64,000 nt of DNA. Source: Carettochelys insculpta (Eukaryota > Chordata > Testudines > Carettochelyidae). The notes under the pieces were generated by a model, which searched no databases, was not told the DNA's origin, and was given only the letters and a program-made list of their open reading frames with translations. Positions 38,101 to 46,829 of this stretch are shown here, piece by piece. A program made the translations under genes and the position numbers. Each line of letters opens with the position of its first letter. Position 1 is the stretch's first letter. Location: the NCBI RefSeq assembly GCF_033958435.1, contig NC_134137.1:221939501-222003500 (forward strand), read 5' to 3'.

Positions 38101-41100
38101 TGTGTCTTAACTCCATGGTAATTCGTGGGTCCCTTGTTTTTTTCTTTTCCTTGAGTTCTTGAATCCTGAGGCCTTCCAATATCCCACAGTCTATCACTTC
38201 ATTTTGTAGAAGATGCTGCAGAAAATCCTGAACAGTGGTACTTTCCATTTCTTGTTCCAGATAACCACACAAATCTTAAACAAATAAGCCAAATCACTTC
38301 ATGCTAGTCTGTAATTAACAAGCCACAGAGCCTAACACCATCAAGCATAAAGTGATTGAACAGAGAACTGCCCTGTTTGTGAATGTAAACCTGACTGTAC
38401 TCAATTTATCCTGAGGAATCTAAAGCAGTCTCACATTCACTATGTTTAGATGATGATAACACTTCCCCAATCTTTATTGCCTTGCATTTGAGGATCTGAA
38501 ACTGTTGTACAAATCTTACACTCCTCATAGCCGTTCTGAGTTTGGGAAATATCTCCATTTTGCGTAAGGACGAAATGAAACACAAAGAATTTAAAGCTTA
38601 TTTATATAATGTCACACAGCAAGGCAATGTCCGAGCTGGGAAAAAACTAAGGGCTCTGCTGATCCTAGTTGTTTTTAAGGAAACTCTTACCTTGGTATGT
38701 ACATGACTTCTGGCTTTTGACCCTATGAATTAAACACTTATCCCTACAGAGTCTGTAAAATTAAGTTTAAAAATGTTTTGTCGTGCTCTCACCATCAAAC
38801 CTCTCATACTTCAGAAAGCCATCAGGGGCCCCTTTAGTAGGAGTAGAGTCAGCAGCAGTGTCTCCAACATTCTCTTCTTGGTCTCTTTCTAGCTCCAGTC
38901 TCAGTTTGGAATTCATCCAATCGTTGAGCAGGTCCTGGGCTATGGTGAGAAAGGGAACAAGGATTTTCCTAGGATTAGAAATATCATAGTAAGTGTAAGG
39001 ATGGCAAGACCCTATCTTCTTGGGGTTGTTATGCAATGTGATATGCGGTTTGTTTAAAATGACCAAAGGCTGATCTGCAAAGAAAAAAAGAAAAAACTCG
39101 TTGGGTTGGTGCTTCCATATCTCTTCCTTTCTTGATGTCTGAATAGGCTTGAAAGGTAGAGGGGTTTATTTTGGTGTGTGTGTCATATGCATTTTAGAAA
39201 TTCAGGCCTTCTCCAGTCTGTTCTTCCTGCAAGACTCTTTAGACAACAAGGCTACGTCTACACGTGCCCCAAACTTCGAAATGGCCATGCAAATGGCCAT
39301 TTCGAAGTTTACTAATGAAGCGCTGAAATGCATATTCAGCGCTTCATTAGCATGCGGGCTGCCGCGACGCTTCGAAATTGACGCGCCTTGCTGCCGTGCG
39401 GCACGTCCAGACGGGGCTCCTTTTCGAAAGGACGCCACCTACTTTGAAGTCCCCTTATTCCTGGGAATAATTTAATCCAGGAATAAGGGGAGTTCAAAGT
39501 AGGCGGGGTCCTTTCAAAAAGGAGCCCCGTCTGGACGCGCCACGCGGCGGCAAGGCGCGTCAATTTCGAAGCATCGCGGCAGCCCGCATGCTAATGAAGC
39601 GCTGAATATGCATTTCAGCGCTTCATTAGTAAACTTCGAAATGGCCATTTGCATGGCCATTTCGAAGTTTGGGGCACGTGTAGACATGGCCCAAGAGAAC
39701 TATTAAGATCTTCACATCATAAATACCAATAAGATGAAAAAATGATTGCTAGATGAAGTGACTTTTTTCACTCAGGTCTTGAACCTGCAAATGTGTCCGT
39801 ATAGCCTCAAGAAGACGACATGTGGGCATAAAGTTAAAAATCACACATAAGCCTATTTACAGCCTTTTTTATTTTTGTGCTAATACTTAGTTAGCTCAAA
39901 TGCTTGAAAAACGGTTGTAAGAAAAGTTAAAAAAAAAAAAAAAAGACAAAACTCAACCCCTTTAACGAAGAACTAAGAAAGCATTCACACCAGGTCTGTG
40001 GTACTGCAAGTAAGTTGTACAATACAAATAATGGAGGATGTAATTTAGCATTCCAGATACTTCTAGGGGAAAATATAAGCAAACTTTATTAAAAAAAAAA
40101 AAAAACCCAACAACAAAACCCACCACCAACAAAAATTTCCTTTTTAGGCTTCTTTAAGCATTCTAATAAAGTTAAAAACAAACAAACAAACCCACAGACT
40201 CAGGCTTTAATCCCTTTCAAGACCTTTTATCTCAAATTTCCAGTCTATAATTAGCCCAATTTAACAACAACCACAACAAAGTTTATTCAATAAGACAAAC
40301 AGAAGTCAGTTTGTCTTGTTGAGGCTGTGTCATTCTTGGACAAGGGAGTGCAGACTCTTCATATTTGGAGTAAAGGAGCTTTTAAACACTTTCCTTATCA
40401 GTATATTTCATAATATGGGGGGAGGGGTGACTACAGAAAATCAATATTATGTATCATAATTGTGGGGAATAGATAAAAGGCTTACAGGAAGTTCTGGAAC
40501 ACTCATTAAAAGATTACTATACATAAAAAGAAAAACAGAAAGGCAAGGGGGAAAAAATGAGTATACTTCAGACGCTTATAGAGATTTAGCTCCATATCCG
40601 AGAGACAGTTGACATTATATACAGAAATCAAAGTGTATACAAATTTATTCATCTGCGCTATTAATAGTGCATTATATAACAAGTGTAAGAACTGACTTCG
40701 AATTTATTAGGATGAGAGACTTTCTGTTTGTTCTTGTCCTGTCCGTAGCACATTTTTAAATGCTGCAAAATAATAAATATTTACAAAAATCCAATCTGCT
40801 TCGAATTCTTTTTACCGACAGTTTAACTTTTGCCTGTCCTTCACTTTGGACAACACAAATAATTAAAGTTAGTTCCCCTTTTACTTATAGGCATTTAAAT
40901 GTCAGATTTGCAGGGTTTGGGATGCAGATATTGGACAAAGAACATTTGTTTATTGGAGAAAAAATTCCAGGGGAATGAAGAATATCAAATAAAATTATTC
41001 ATGGATTTAACAAGACCATTTAGGTCATCTTGCACCTCCTGCATAACAAACAATTTCATACAGTTACTTCTGTACATATCTCAACAGCATGGGTTTGACT

Positions 41101-44100
41101 AAAGCATGTTTTCCAAAAAGGCATTTTGTCCTCATTTCACAATTTCAGGGAGAATCTACCACTTCCCTTATTTGTTCCAATTGGTAATAAGCCTCACTGT
41201 CAAATATGCATCTGTTACATCTAAGGTGAAATTGACTTCCGTTTCCAGCCATTGAGTTTCATTAAGCCTTTCTCCTCCGGATTAATGAGCCCAAATCTAG
41301 CCCATATTATGAAATACATCTATTTGGTCTCAGGTTTTGAACAAAACTGGTGAGACACACATCTACTTATTGGCCCAGCTGGGGTTCACAGCGTCCCTTT
41401 AAGCAGCTCAGGGCAGATACTATTCAAACTCACCTTCTGCATAAGCCTCATCATGATCCTGCAGCTGCTCTATTGATTCCAGATCAACCACAGGACCACG
41501 TGGCCTCTGAGGGTAAGCTGACTTTTTGAGAGAAAAAGCTTCAGAAACAGCAAACTCAGAGGCTTCTTCCACTCGCTTTAAAATAAATAAGGGAAGAAAA
41601 ACATTTCTCATAACTTGTGCATACTCAGTTTCAAACACTACAGATTCCTGATCCTGTAAGACGCTCTGCAGGAGTGGACTCCTGCGCATGTGCAGAGCAC
41701 CACTGACTTCCATGGGAACTGCATGAAATAAGGTTCATCTGTGTATATGAGACTGGAGCTCTAAGCATTACTTACAGTATCGCTGTCATGATACTATAGA
41801 CAAGGCTGAGATCACATCAGGTCCTTGGGTGCTTATGACTTCCCAGAAATATCCCATTGGGTAGAAATTGCTGCGATTGTTTTCAGTCCAGAAGCTGTGG
41901 TGGGTTTGTCTGAGACAGATGATAGATTTAAGCATATTCCCTTTTTTGTTTTTAAGATAAATAATGGGGAGTGGGGAAGATTAAAATCTTCTGGTGCTTT
42001 GTGTAGGCTCAGATCACTGTAAATAGTTAATCTTGAATCAGTATAGCGCCTTTCACCCTGACAAAAGACAAAGGGCTTTACAGATTGTATCTGAGGAACA
42101 TATTTCACTGGTCCTGGTTTGAGTTGGCCAGAGGCCTGCATCAACCTCCAGGCTGCAGGTCCATCTGTTTTAGAGGAGCTAAAACTATAGCAGAAAACTT
42201 TGGCTTTTGTTTTTAAAATAATGCATTTCTAGACCTTAGGAAGGAAGCAGTGAAAACATCAGTCAATAGGAATGAGGGAACAAGGACAGTGGGGCTTCAC
42301 ATCAGTAGCAGAAAGACCAAAATAACCTCACACATGCTTTTTATAATAAAGCATATCCTAAACAATCATGGAATCACTCCCCCAAAATCTCAGGCTGAAT
42401 CTGAGCATAGCAGTGTGACGATAGCGAACAGAGATACATTATAAGTGGGGCTGGGTCAGGCAGATCTGTGTTTCATAAGCCCATGCCAAAATGTTAAGGA
42501 GAGCTCTTATTGTGAAACTGCTGTCATGTGGAATTTGGCATCTATTTGGCAACCCACAACAATAATTCACAGAAGTGCAGAATAGGACATAGAGACTACT
42601 GTAAGCAGGGTTTAGCTGCTTGGAAACATGCACAGAAGCAGAATGCAATTACCAGACTACAACTTGGCCAGGAGATTTGAGCTTAACACCCTTACTCCTG
42701 CAAAATTTTCCATGGGATTTTTTTTTAAACAATCATTAGCATTTCACAGAAGACACCACCAGTAGTAAAGAGACCTTGTGCATCATGAGAGGTGATGGGA
42801 TAGTATGGATTCTGAATTAACAGTACCAACCCTCAATCATCCACACCACATCCTGCAGTTATCTAATTTTTCCTGGACGCATCTTATTCAAATATTCATT
42901 CAGCCAAGGACTAATAAGTCGTGTCTACACGTGCACGCTACTTCGAAGTAGCGGCACTAACTTCGAAATAGCACCTGTCACGGCTACACGTGTTGGGCGC
43001 TATTTCGACGTTAACATCGACGTTAGGCGGCGAGACGTCGAAGCCGCTAACCCCACGAGGGGATGGGAATAGCGCCCTACTTCGAAATTGAACGTCGAAG
43101 TAGGGCACGTGTAGACGATCCGCGTCCCACAACATCGAAATAGCGGGGTCCGCCATGGTGGCCATCAGCTGAGGGGTTGAGAGACGCTCTCTCTCCAGCC
43201 CCTGCGGGGCTCTATGGTCACCGTGTGCAGCAGCCCTTAGCCCAGGGCTTCTGGCTGCTGCTGCTGCAGCTGGGGATCCATGCTGCATGCACAGGGTCTG
43301 CAACCAGTTGTCGGCTCTGTGGATCTTGTGTTGTTTAGTGCAACTGTGTCTGGGAGGGGCCCTTTAAGGGAGCGGCTTGCAGTTGAGTCCGCCCTGTGAC
43401 CCTGTCTGCAGCTGTGCCTGGCACCCTTATTTCGATGTGTGCTACTTTGGCGCGTAGACGTTCCCTCGCAGCGCCTATTTCGATGTGGTGCTGCGCAACG
43501 TCGATGTTGAACGTCGACGTTGCCAGCCCTGGAGGACATGTAGACATTATTCATCGAAATAGCCTATTTCGATGTCGCTACATCGACATAAGCTACTTCG
43601 ATGTAGGCTTCACATGTAGACGTAGCTATAGAGTCATAACAAAAGGGAATAGGGACTGTTACAAAAATGTTTTTGTTAAACTTCACCTTTTTCATGGACT
43701 TATTACCTTGGACACATTTAAAGATACTTGACTTACATATATTAAGTTATAAGCACTGGCATGTTGGTAATTACCAGCTGCGCTGGTGGCCAGCATTGCA
43801 AACATAAAATTGAAAGACTTCCTGCCCCACTTCCATCCCACTGAGCCTGCATGCTCCCTCATTCAATTACTTTTTTGTTTCACAAGTTCATTTGCAAAGG
43901 ATCTTACCTTAAGCCAGTGTGCCACATTATCAGCGTCAAAATTTGGCTGGAAAAAAAACGTAAAATGTTAAAAACGCATGTTTGTTTACTTTTAACTCTC
44001 ATTTTAATGTTGTCAGACCGAGAACCAGTTACTTTACAATTAAGAAGCTTGTGCCCTTTCTCCAGAAATATTACTTCCATTCTCAGTTTCCCATGTTTCT

Positions 44101-45722
44101 CATTCTTTTGAGAAAGCAAATGGTCTTGTGGTTAACACATTGGATGAGGACTCAAGGTCTCAATTTAATTTCAAGATCTGATCCCTTTTCTAAGCGAGCT
44201 GAAGCAAGTTACCTAACTCTGCATCCTGATTAAGACTTACCTTTATGTGTGAGAGGCATTCAGTTGACCTCAATGGCACAACTCACATGTTTAAAATTAA
44301 GTATATGTGTAAGTGTTTGAAGGGATGGAAACTAAATCACTCTTTGCCTCAGTTTCCCAGCTGTATCATAGAGACAATATTTCTTTTTATTTTTGTGCTT
44401 TGTCTGCAGAGCCAGTCCAGCATGGCTTACCCGGTGGTTGGGGCCCAAGGCAGTCCACTGACAGTGGGCCAGGCTGGTGAATGCTATTTTCAATTGGAGC
44501 ACAGGCCACAATGCGCAGGCCACAAGACCACCCACTTTGCTCTCATTGATCTAAGGCCAGGCTTATTTCTATCATCTATTACAATAAACAAGAGCTGTAA
44601 TGGGGCTTTGATCTTGATTGGAACAGGCTACTATAATTCAAATAACAAAGTAACAATAAAGCCAGATCAAAATTGTGCTTGTTTTTTAAAATCAACCATG
44701 TCACTGATTTGCTGCTCTAGTCATGTTGGCAACCCCTGTAAAATTACCACACACCTCACTATATTTCATGTTTTCTTCTTAAAGCTCCAGCTGCTGGAGT
44801 CAAATGATTATATAAGAATCTTTGCTTCCATGCAAAGGTGGAGGCTGGGGATGGAAACAATTCCAGAGGACCAAGAAAAGCTCAAAAACATGACCACAGT
44901 GAACCCAAACACTCAGAAATCCACCAGCAAAGAAAAATAAACTCATGATTTGGCATAGTAACAGTGAGGTGGCCATGTTAGTCTGTACTCCAACAGAACA
45001 AAGCAGCAGAAATGTAGCACTTCAAAGACTAACAAAATGATTAATTTGGTGATGAGCTTTCAAAAGCTCATCACCGAATAAATCACTTTGTTAGTCTTTA
45101 AAGTGCTACATTTCTGCTGCTTTGTTCGGTTTCATGATCTGGAAGGCAGTCTCGTGATTTCTGAAGGCCTGGGCTTGGCCACCTGCCCTACTTGGGTACA
45201 GCTGAGTCCAGAGGGCACCCAGCGGCTTTGGCCACCACTGACCCTAGGGTGCAACCCGCCCCCCATGAGGCGGAGGCAAAGCGGACGCAGTGACCCCAGC
45301 TGCTCGAGGCGGGGTGACCTGGGACCCCTCTGCTGAGCACCACTGACTGACCAAGTGCCAGGGGAGCCCCGATTGGCCAGCGGTGACCAAGGCGCCCGCA
45401 AGGGGCTGACAATGACCCCGGTGGGGGGGCACCTGATTGGGCGATGGTGACCCAAGGCTGGAACACGATAGGGCGGGGTGACGTGGGGCGCCCCAGGGTT
45501 TAGCTAGTGACCCCCTTGGGGGCCCCTCCCTGGCAGCGCGGAGCCCGGCGCAGGCTCCCGGATTGTACGCTGGGGACACGGAGGCGACACCGCCCCTTGC
45601 GTTACCTTGGGCCTGGCCGCGGTGGTGAGGCGCTGCCAGCGATAGAGCTGGCGCCTGTGCGCCGGGAAGGCCATTGCCAAGGCTGGGAGATAAACAGCGT
45701 CCCCAGCCCCGGACTCAGTCAC
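14143..45722 (-). CDS. CCDC191: CCDC191 coiled-coil protein, 17 coding exons (971 aa)
   Basis: Coding exons, 5' to 3' on the minus strand: 45722-45606, 43946-43908, 41575-41434, 39074-38793, 38274-38096, 36534-36311, 35524-35374, 32521-32331, 30529-30280, 28051-27576, 25122-25028, 22854-22772, 20758-20657, 18676-18533, 16492-16340, 15851-15697 and 14275-14143 (stop). All junctions have AG/GT and the phases add to 2916 nt without a break; human is about 936 aa. Recognition rests on the product text and its place between ZDHHC23 and QTRT2. Exons 6-7, 9-10 and 12-14 encode Glu/Lys/Arg/Gln-rich coiled coils. Helices with a central Trp recur near residues 380-450, 830-880 and 900-945 (HFSAWYKLI, LLSWFQHVQE, GFRSWLK, LFWAWFDLV, MFRVWRQY) and resemble Sfi1-type centrin-binding repeats; that is inference. 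The function of the family is poorly known to me. An alternative start is the Met at residue 17. Exon 14 could read on past its donor, but only the GTAAAG donor at 18532 keeps the frame. Confidence 0.93.
17321..17763. mobile_element. foldback MITE (TTTCGAAA-type)
   Basis: Terminal GGCTATGTCTACGCTA pairs with TAGTGTAGACGCAGCC at the other end. The interior consists of repeated CTTTCGAAAG and CTTTTGAAAG-like words facing each other. Flanks are AAA on the left and GAA on the right, so the 3-bp duplication is imperfect. The 443-bp element lies in CCDC191 intron 14 (between exons 14 and 15). No coding capacity is seen. Confidence 0.8.
18827..20019. mobile_element. non-autonomous hAT element
   Basis: The element starts CAGGGGTCGGCAACC and ends TGTGGACCCCTG, a hAT-type inverted terminus. 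It is flanked by 8-bp duplications ACTTAGCC and ACCTAGCC (one mismatch). The 1.19-kb interior has no transposase frame. It lies in CCDC191 intron 13. Confidence 0.85.
20028..22771. other. CCDC191 introns 12-13 (flanking exon 13), no recognised element
   Basis: Apart from exon 13 (20758-20657), this stretch shows no terminal inverted repeats or coding sequence I can name. A diverged direct repeat is visible: 'gaggcaacattcacaccc' near 21188 recurs as 'gaggcaacattgacatcc' near 21403, both followed by 'agcgcaacacc'-like text. Confidence 0.5.
23800..24015 (+). mobile_element. CR1-like LINE 3' end
   Basis: The text 'ggggtcaggaaggattctgc', then 'cactggctgaa'-like text, and finally 'tgggaccaatggtctgaggc' follows the familiar CR1 3' UTR layout. 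It is a truncated, non-coding fragment, as is usual for 5'-truncated LINE copies. Confidence 0.6.
24283..24612. mobile_element. non-autonomous hAT element with perfect 8-bp duplication
   Basis: CAGGGATCAGCAACC at the left matches GATTGCTGACCCCTG inverted at the right. The flanking 8 bp are ATCTAAGG on both sides. Length is 330 bp. The copy at 46830-47596 belongs to the same family in inverted orientation. Confidence 0.92.
25230..25460 (+). repeat. MIR-like SINE fragment
   Basis: The words 'tgtgaccttgcggaaatcat' and 'cctctctgtgtcccagtttc' match the core of MIR SINEs. Downstream text (taaagcctgtgaagtatatt) resembles the MIR 3' half. It is degraded. Confidence 0.6.
25826..26267. mobile_element. 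foldback MITE (TTCGAA-type), nested in Penelope-like element
   Basis: Starts GGCTACGTCTACACGTGCC and ends with its inverted counterpart GGCACGTGTAGACACGGCC. The flanking 3 bp are AGA on both sides. The two arms pair along nearly their whole length around a centre near 26047. Length is 442 bp, the same as the copy at 39250-39691. Confidence 0.92.
26350..26935 (-). pseudogene. Penelope-like GIY-YIG endonuclease domain remnant
   Basis: Minus-strand frames read 'RTPLVITYGPQ'-type text (about 26930-26880), then a cysteine pair and 'AIYIGQTGQSLHQRMNGHK' (about 26685-26625), which contains the GIY-YIG motif in the form I-Y-I-G and a conserved Arg. The C-terminal tail follows near 26500-26350. The pieces lie in at least two frames, so the gene is broken. 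The reverse transcriptase core is not recognisable here. Confidence 0.75.
28318..29100. mobile_element. pogo/Tigger-like DNA transposon remnant
   Basis: The left end, preceded by TA, reads CAGTCTTCCCCTGCCTTACA. The right end, near 29060-29090, reads in reverse complement as a related 'ttcctacttcagcttacgagg', followed by an ATTTCTTC word matching ATTTGTTC. The interior is GC-rich (28500-28980). The right border is uncertain. No transposase frame is seen. Confidence 0.5.
29650..29765 (+). repeat. MIR-like SINE/LINE fragment
   Basis: The words 'tggtagcacctagaggactc', 'gctaggagctatacacacct' and 'acagcttacaatccaac' match a widespread amniote repeat I know from bird and turtle DNA. It is a short, diverged copy. 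Confidence 0.55.
30640..31240 (-). repeat. MIR-like SINE (reverse) split by a MITE
   Basis: The left part (30640-30728) reads 'gtgttattatccccctttta' and 'agcagaggtaccaaagc'. The right part (31130-31240) reads 'aagtgacttgcccaagga' and the tRNA-related end 'ctctagtcattaggccacag'. Removing the MITE at 30729-31129 restores the normal order of a reversed MIR-type SINE. Confidence 0.7.
30729..31129. mobile_element. foldback MITE (CTGTCGACAG-type)
   Basis: Starts GGCTGTGTCTACACTGG and ends ACAGACATAGCC. The interior carries many TCTGTTGACAGA and CTGTCGACAG words arranged as inverted copies. The flanking 3 bp are GAA and AAA (one mismatch). It is inserted in a MIR-like SINE within CCDC191 intron 8. 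Confidence 0.82.
31477..31899. mobile_element. foldback MITE (CTGTCGACAG-type)
   Basis: Starts GGCTGTGGCTATATTAGTG and ends TGTAGTGTAGCCCTAGCC, flanked by CAG on both sides. The interior repeats TTTTGTCAACAGA, TCCGACAG and CTGTCGACAGA-like words in facing orientation. It is a relative of the copy at 30729-31129, only 350 bp away. Confidence 0.83.
32530..34680. other. CCDC191 intron 7, left part
   Basis: An A-run lies at 32766-32783. The rest is AT-rich with no terminal repeats, RNA gene or exon I can support. Confidence 0.5.
34685..35220 (-). repeat. MIR-like SINE (reverse) split by a MITE
   Basis: The left part reads 'gagaaactgaggcccaggga' and the right part, after the MITE, reads 'agtgatttgcccaggacacc' and 'agcaaactagtggcagaat'. 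These are consecutive words of a reversed MIR core. Confidence 0.7.
34722..35098. mobile_element. foldback MITE (short-word variant)
   Basis: Starts GGCCATGTCTACTTGGCCCC and ends GGGGCTACATAGACGTGGCC. Arms pair along their length, for example TGCCATCAATAAAGAGGCCA against TGGCCTCTTTACTGATGGCA. Flanks are TAA and GAA (one mismatch). It sits in the same part of a MIR-like SINE as the 30729-31129 copy. Confidence 0.82.
36748..36832 (+). repeat. old amniote interspersed repeat tail
   Basis: The segment reads 'gactgtaagttctgtggggc', 'agggactgtctttacc', 'aatacttagcattgcgaggt' and 'cctgatcaagg'. It matches the fragments near 7405-7480 and 63575-63678 in order and wording. It lies in CCDC191 intron 5. 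Confidence 0.55.
37470..37680. repeat. GATATCCA/CAGATAT-rich degenerate repeat
   Basis: Words such as 'gatatccacagatat', 'agatatctacaaat' and 'ggatatccaaatccatat' recur at irregular spacing. Most contain the self-complementary core GATATC. I do not recognise the family with certainty. Confidence 0.55.
37854..37879 (+). repeat. (AAT)n microsatellite
   Basis: About eight uninterrupted AAT units in CCDC191 intron 5. Confidence 0.95.
38059..38101. repeat. CCDC191: 15-bp inverted repeat over a splice donor
   Basis: AAACAGGTAAGGAAA (38059-38073) is the exact reverse complement of TTTCCTTACCTGTTT (38087-38101), with 13 nt between. The right arm, read on the gene strand, is the exon 5/intron 5 donor of CCDC191 (AACAG|GTAAGG). 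Confidence 0.9.
38480..38665 (-). repeat. MIR-like SINE (reverse), degraded
   Basis: The order 'aatatctccattttgcgtaa', 'aatgtcacacagcaaggc' and 'gtccgagctgggaaaaaact' matches a reversed MIR-type core. It lies in CCDC191 intron 4. Confidence 0.55.
39250..39691. mobile_element. foldback MITE (TTCGAA-type)
   Basis: Starts GGCTACGTCTACACGTGCC and ends GGCACGTGTAGACATGGCC, flanked by CAA on both sides. Arms pair nearly completely around a centre near 39470. Each arm holds a smaller hairpin (GAAGCGCTGAA/TTCAGCGCTTC) and an ATGCAAAT word. Length is 442 bp. It lies in CCDC191 intron 3. Confidence 0.93.
39700..41433. other. CCDC191 intron 3, remainder
   Basis: Very AT-rich with A-runs near 39927 and 40091 and a short (AAAC)n tract near 40180. 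I see no gene or terminal repeat structure. Confidence 0.5.
42918..43626. mobile_element. large foldback MITE (TTCGAA/CGTCGACG-type)
   Basis: The left end GTCGTGTCTACACGTGCA pairs with the right end ACATGTAGACGTAGC. The interior is rich in TTCGAA, ACTTCGAAGT and CGTCGACGT words. A second, inner GGCACGTGTAGACG end occurs near 43103-43116, suggesting a composite or partly duplicated copy. Flanks are TAA and TAT. At 709 bp it is the longest copy here. It lies in CCDC191 intron 2. Confidence 0.78.
44100..44235 (+). repeat. tRNA-derived SINE-like fragment
   Basis: The words 'ggtcttgtggttaacacatt', 'aagcaagttacctaactctg' and nearby 'tgcctcagtttcccagctgt' (44344) follow the order of a forward MIR-type SINE. 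It is degraded. Confidence 0.5.
44996..45128. repeat. foldback copy of the Penelope-like element end
   Basis: Two arms of about 65 bp, containing 'caaagcagcagaaatgtagc' and 'ttggtgatgagcttt', face each other across a 3-nt gap at 45061. The same words occur at the edges of the Penelope-like element at 25690-27475. It lies in CCDC191 intron 1. Confidence 0.85.
45239..45512. repeat. degenerate GC-rich minisatellite
   Basis: The word TGACC(C) or TGACG recurs at 45239, 45291, 45315, 45348, 45384, 45413, 45448, 45479 and 45508, mostly 29-36 bp apart, each followed by a G/C-rich block with partial similarity. It lies in the 5' part of CCDC191 intron 1. Confidence 0.55.
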
Positions 45723-46350
45723 ACAGAGGATCGAAGAGCGATGTTGTCACGGAAACGGAGTCCCGCATTAGATCGGATATTCTGCAACGAGGGCAGGCGT
45801 GAACTACAATACCCACAATTCCCCGCGCCAGGAACGTCGCCTCTCTATACTCTTTTATCTCTCGTCCGCTCGACTGGGGGAAGCTGATGTGTCCCTTAGT
45901 GATGACGTTTCTGATGCTGATTGGACCCGCGCACAATGAGAGATTTGTGCGACAAAGGCGTCCCGCGAGAGGTAGGTTCAAGGGGGTGTGGGGGAGCTAC
46001 CTGTTGCGGAAGTGGTTCCTCTAGGTTGCTATTTCTGCGTCTTGTAGGGCAGCTGGGGGGCGCGGCGTCGGTCACTCGCATGTGGTCCGGCCGCCTCGTT
46101 AATGTGAGCGGGGCTGTACCCCTTCCACCTCCGTGCGGGGGGCCGCGCGACACAGCAACCGCCGCGGGCGTATGAGCGCGTGACGGGCTCGCGCCACAAT
46201 CCCCCTTTCCCGGGCTGGGCTCGAGCCCCGCCCCTCTGCCGGGGCAGCTGCGGAATGGTGCCGGGAAGCCCCGAGGAGCGACCAAACGTGACAGAGCTCG
46301 AGGGACCCGCGGGCTGCTAAGTCTGTGACGTTGCCATCCCCACGCGTCCG
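45723..46350. promoter_or_regulatory. CpG-rich bidirectional promoter of CCDC191 and QTRT2
   Basis: CCDC191 starts at 45722 on the minus strand and QTRT2 lies downstream on the plus strand, so the two are divergent. The stretch is dense in CpG (for example around 46060-46200). It carries ACTACAATACCCACAATTCC (45813-45832 region), close to the ZNF143/SBS motif common in divergent promoters. A reverse CCAAT box (GATTGG) lies near 45919 and a TGACGTTT word near 45903. Confidence 0.7.
45930..45972 (+). other. QTRT2: candidate non-coding first exon of QTRT2
   Basis: A plausible 5' splice site, GAGAG|GTAGGT, occurs near 45972 inside the CpG-rich region. The first coding exon is 2.9 kb downstream and is not itself CpG-rich, so an upstream non-coding exon is expected. 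The exact start is unknown. Confidence 0.35.
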
Positions 46351-46829
46351 GTTACCTGGTATTGAGACTTTCTGCAAACCTCCCCCCCAGGTTGGCTTAA
46401 AAATCGCGAGGTTTTTAAAAACCAATGTGGCGGGAGGTCCCTGGGTGGTGCACCTTCCGGTTCCCATTTTCAACCCTTTTTTAAGCCCTAGAGAGCTAAA
46501 AACGCGCTTCTTAACACGAAGGCCGAGATTCTAAAGGATTTTTTTGCGCGACTCTGGTGTCCAGGGATCCTGACCATTGGGCTGCCGATCAACTTGTGCT
46601 ACATAAAAATCACAAGCAACGGCATCTCTGCGTCGAGTACTTCTCTTCCTTTCTCAGACAGACATTTTGGTTCCCTTTTAAATCAGAGCTGGGGAGTAAA
46701 TAGAGGTTTTCATTGAGCTACACAAGTCTTTTTTTTTTAAAAATGCTTACAGTTAACGTAGTATCACTCCCCCCCCCCCGTGTTAGTAAATAGTTGTGAT
46801 TATTGCTTCTAATTAGGGTTATAATAGAG

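Noticed and set aside
39202..39563. Open frames inside the foldback MITEs, similar to each other at several loci
   Set aside because: They recur because the MITEs are repeats and palindromes; both strands give the same text, and no protein family is recognised.
45132..45579. Proline/glycine-rich open frames near the CCDC191 start
   Set aside because: They arise from GC-rich minisatellite-like DNA in intron 1 and have no conserved content.
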